Origin: Dehalococcoidia bacterium
GTDB taxonomy: Bacteria > Chloroflexota > Dehalococcoidia > Dehalococcoidales > UBA1222
Direction of reading: 5' to 3'
NCBI GenBank assembly: GCA_009779255.1
Contig: WREQ01000004.1
Span: 1-53,768, forward strand
DNA length: 53,768 nt
Below are positions 53,647 through 53,768 of the stretch, piece after piece. Position 1 is the stretch's first letter; each line of letters begins with the position of its first letter. The notes below the pieces were generated by a model. It had not been told where the DNA came from and did not search any database. It saw nothing but the letters and a program-made list of their open reading frames with translations. Position numbers and translations under genes: made by a program.

Positions 53647-53768
53647 TTAATCCGTCGGTGCAGGTAGAATCTCCAGATAATTATAATTGCCGGTTTCAAT
53701 TTCGGTGTATTGCATAATAACCGTCCCTTGTCTCCACCCCAAAGCAGGATTACCCCTATTCCCAAATC
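53647..53768 (-). CDS. C-terminal end of an unidentified gene, cut by the window edge
   Basis: A minus-strand frame is open from the right edge to TAA at 53647-53649. The last 39 residues include GNPALGWRQGTVIMQYTEIE and end YNYLEILPAPTD. Composition is normal, but the family cannot be named from this tail. Transcription would run toward the atp operon, ending 110 bp before its promoter. Confidence 0.45.
   Translation of the reverse strand, partial: FGNRGNPALGWRQGTVIMQYTEIETGNYNYLEILPAPTD

Overview
The window looks like a bacterial chromosome segment from a member of the Chloroflexota, most likely Dehalococcoidia-like. This is inferred from gene content and order recalled from that group: a complete atpBEFHAGDC operon, dnaX-ybaB-recR, a tubulin/FtsZ-like GTPase beside GAPDH, molybdenum cofactor genes and a 2-hydroxyacyl-CoA dehydratase-type protein. 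No rRNA or lineage marker is present to prove it. Housekeeping stretches are GC-rich. Several accessory islands (about 13.9-15.2, 27.4-29.8, 33.6-34.3 and 39.4-44.2 kb) are visibly more AT-rich.

Layout. 0-3 kb: HTH/cupin regulator plus acyl-CoA ligase, then a decayed HtrA-like protease and tRNA-Lys. 3.2-5.6 kb: NarL-type two-component pair behind a RelBE-like toxin-antitoxin pair. 5.7-6.4 kb: IS5-type transposase remnant, tRNA-Gly and a foldable 110-nt element. 6.5-10.3 kb: molybdenum cofactor genes (moaA, moaC, MOSC protein, convergent moeA and mog/moaB). 10.4-13.9 kb: universal stress protein, a P-type ATPase remnant, a TIGR00725 protein and enolase. 13.9-16.9 kb: lipoprotein island 1, a transglutaminase-like membrane protein and a flavodoxin-like protein. 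17.2-21.2 kb: dehydratase-type protein, GAPDH, tubulin-like GTPase and a cysteine-rich protein. 21.2-23.4 kb: HicAB, a 44-bp perfect palindrome, a tyrosine recombinase and tRNA-Ser. 23.4-27.2 kb: lysS-serS and two membrane proteins. 27.3-29.8 kb: lipoprotein island 2 with an inserted IS5-family element. 29.9-33.5 kb: dnaX-ybaB-recR and recO. 33.6-35.1 kb: HTH remnant, membrane protein and a second toxin-antitoxin pair. 35.3-39.3 kb: prfB (programmed +1 frameshift), a HELAH peptidase and a peptide-binding lipoprotein. 39.4-44.2 kb: XRE-regulated ABC transporter locus with four paralogous lipoproteins. 44.4-45.9 kb: rpsP-khpA-rimM. 46.0-53.5 kb: a lipoprotein and the ATP synthase operon.

The most unusual material is in the AT-rich islands. 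Two lipoprotein islands share a 16-bp box (GATATTTACGGAGAAT) 11-13 bp upstream of TTGACA-type promoters. A 26-bp exact copy of the box region sits at a rearrangement junction beside a third island, where a lipoprotein plus the 5' end of an ABC ATPase gene has been duplicated. Several genes (moaA, the 17.2-kb dehydratase, dnaX and an antitoxin) have a -10 box only 7-11 nt from the start codon and no clear Shine-Dalgarno, which suggests leaderless transcripts. All calls rest on reading the sequence and on recalled family features; no database search was run.
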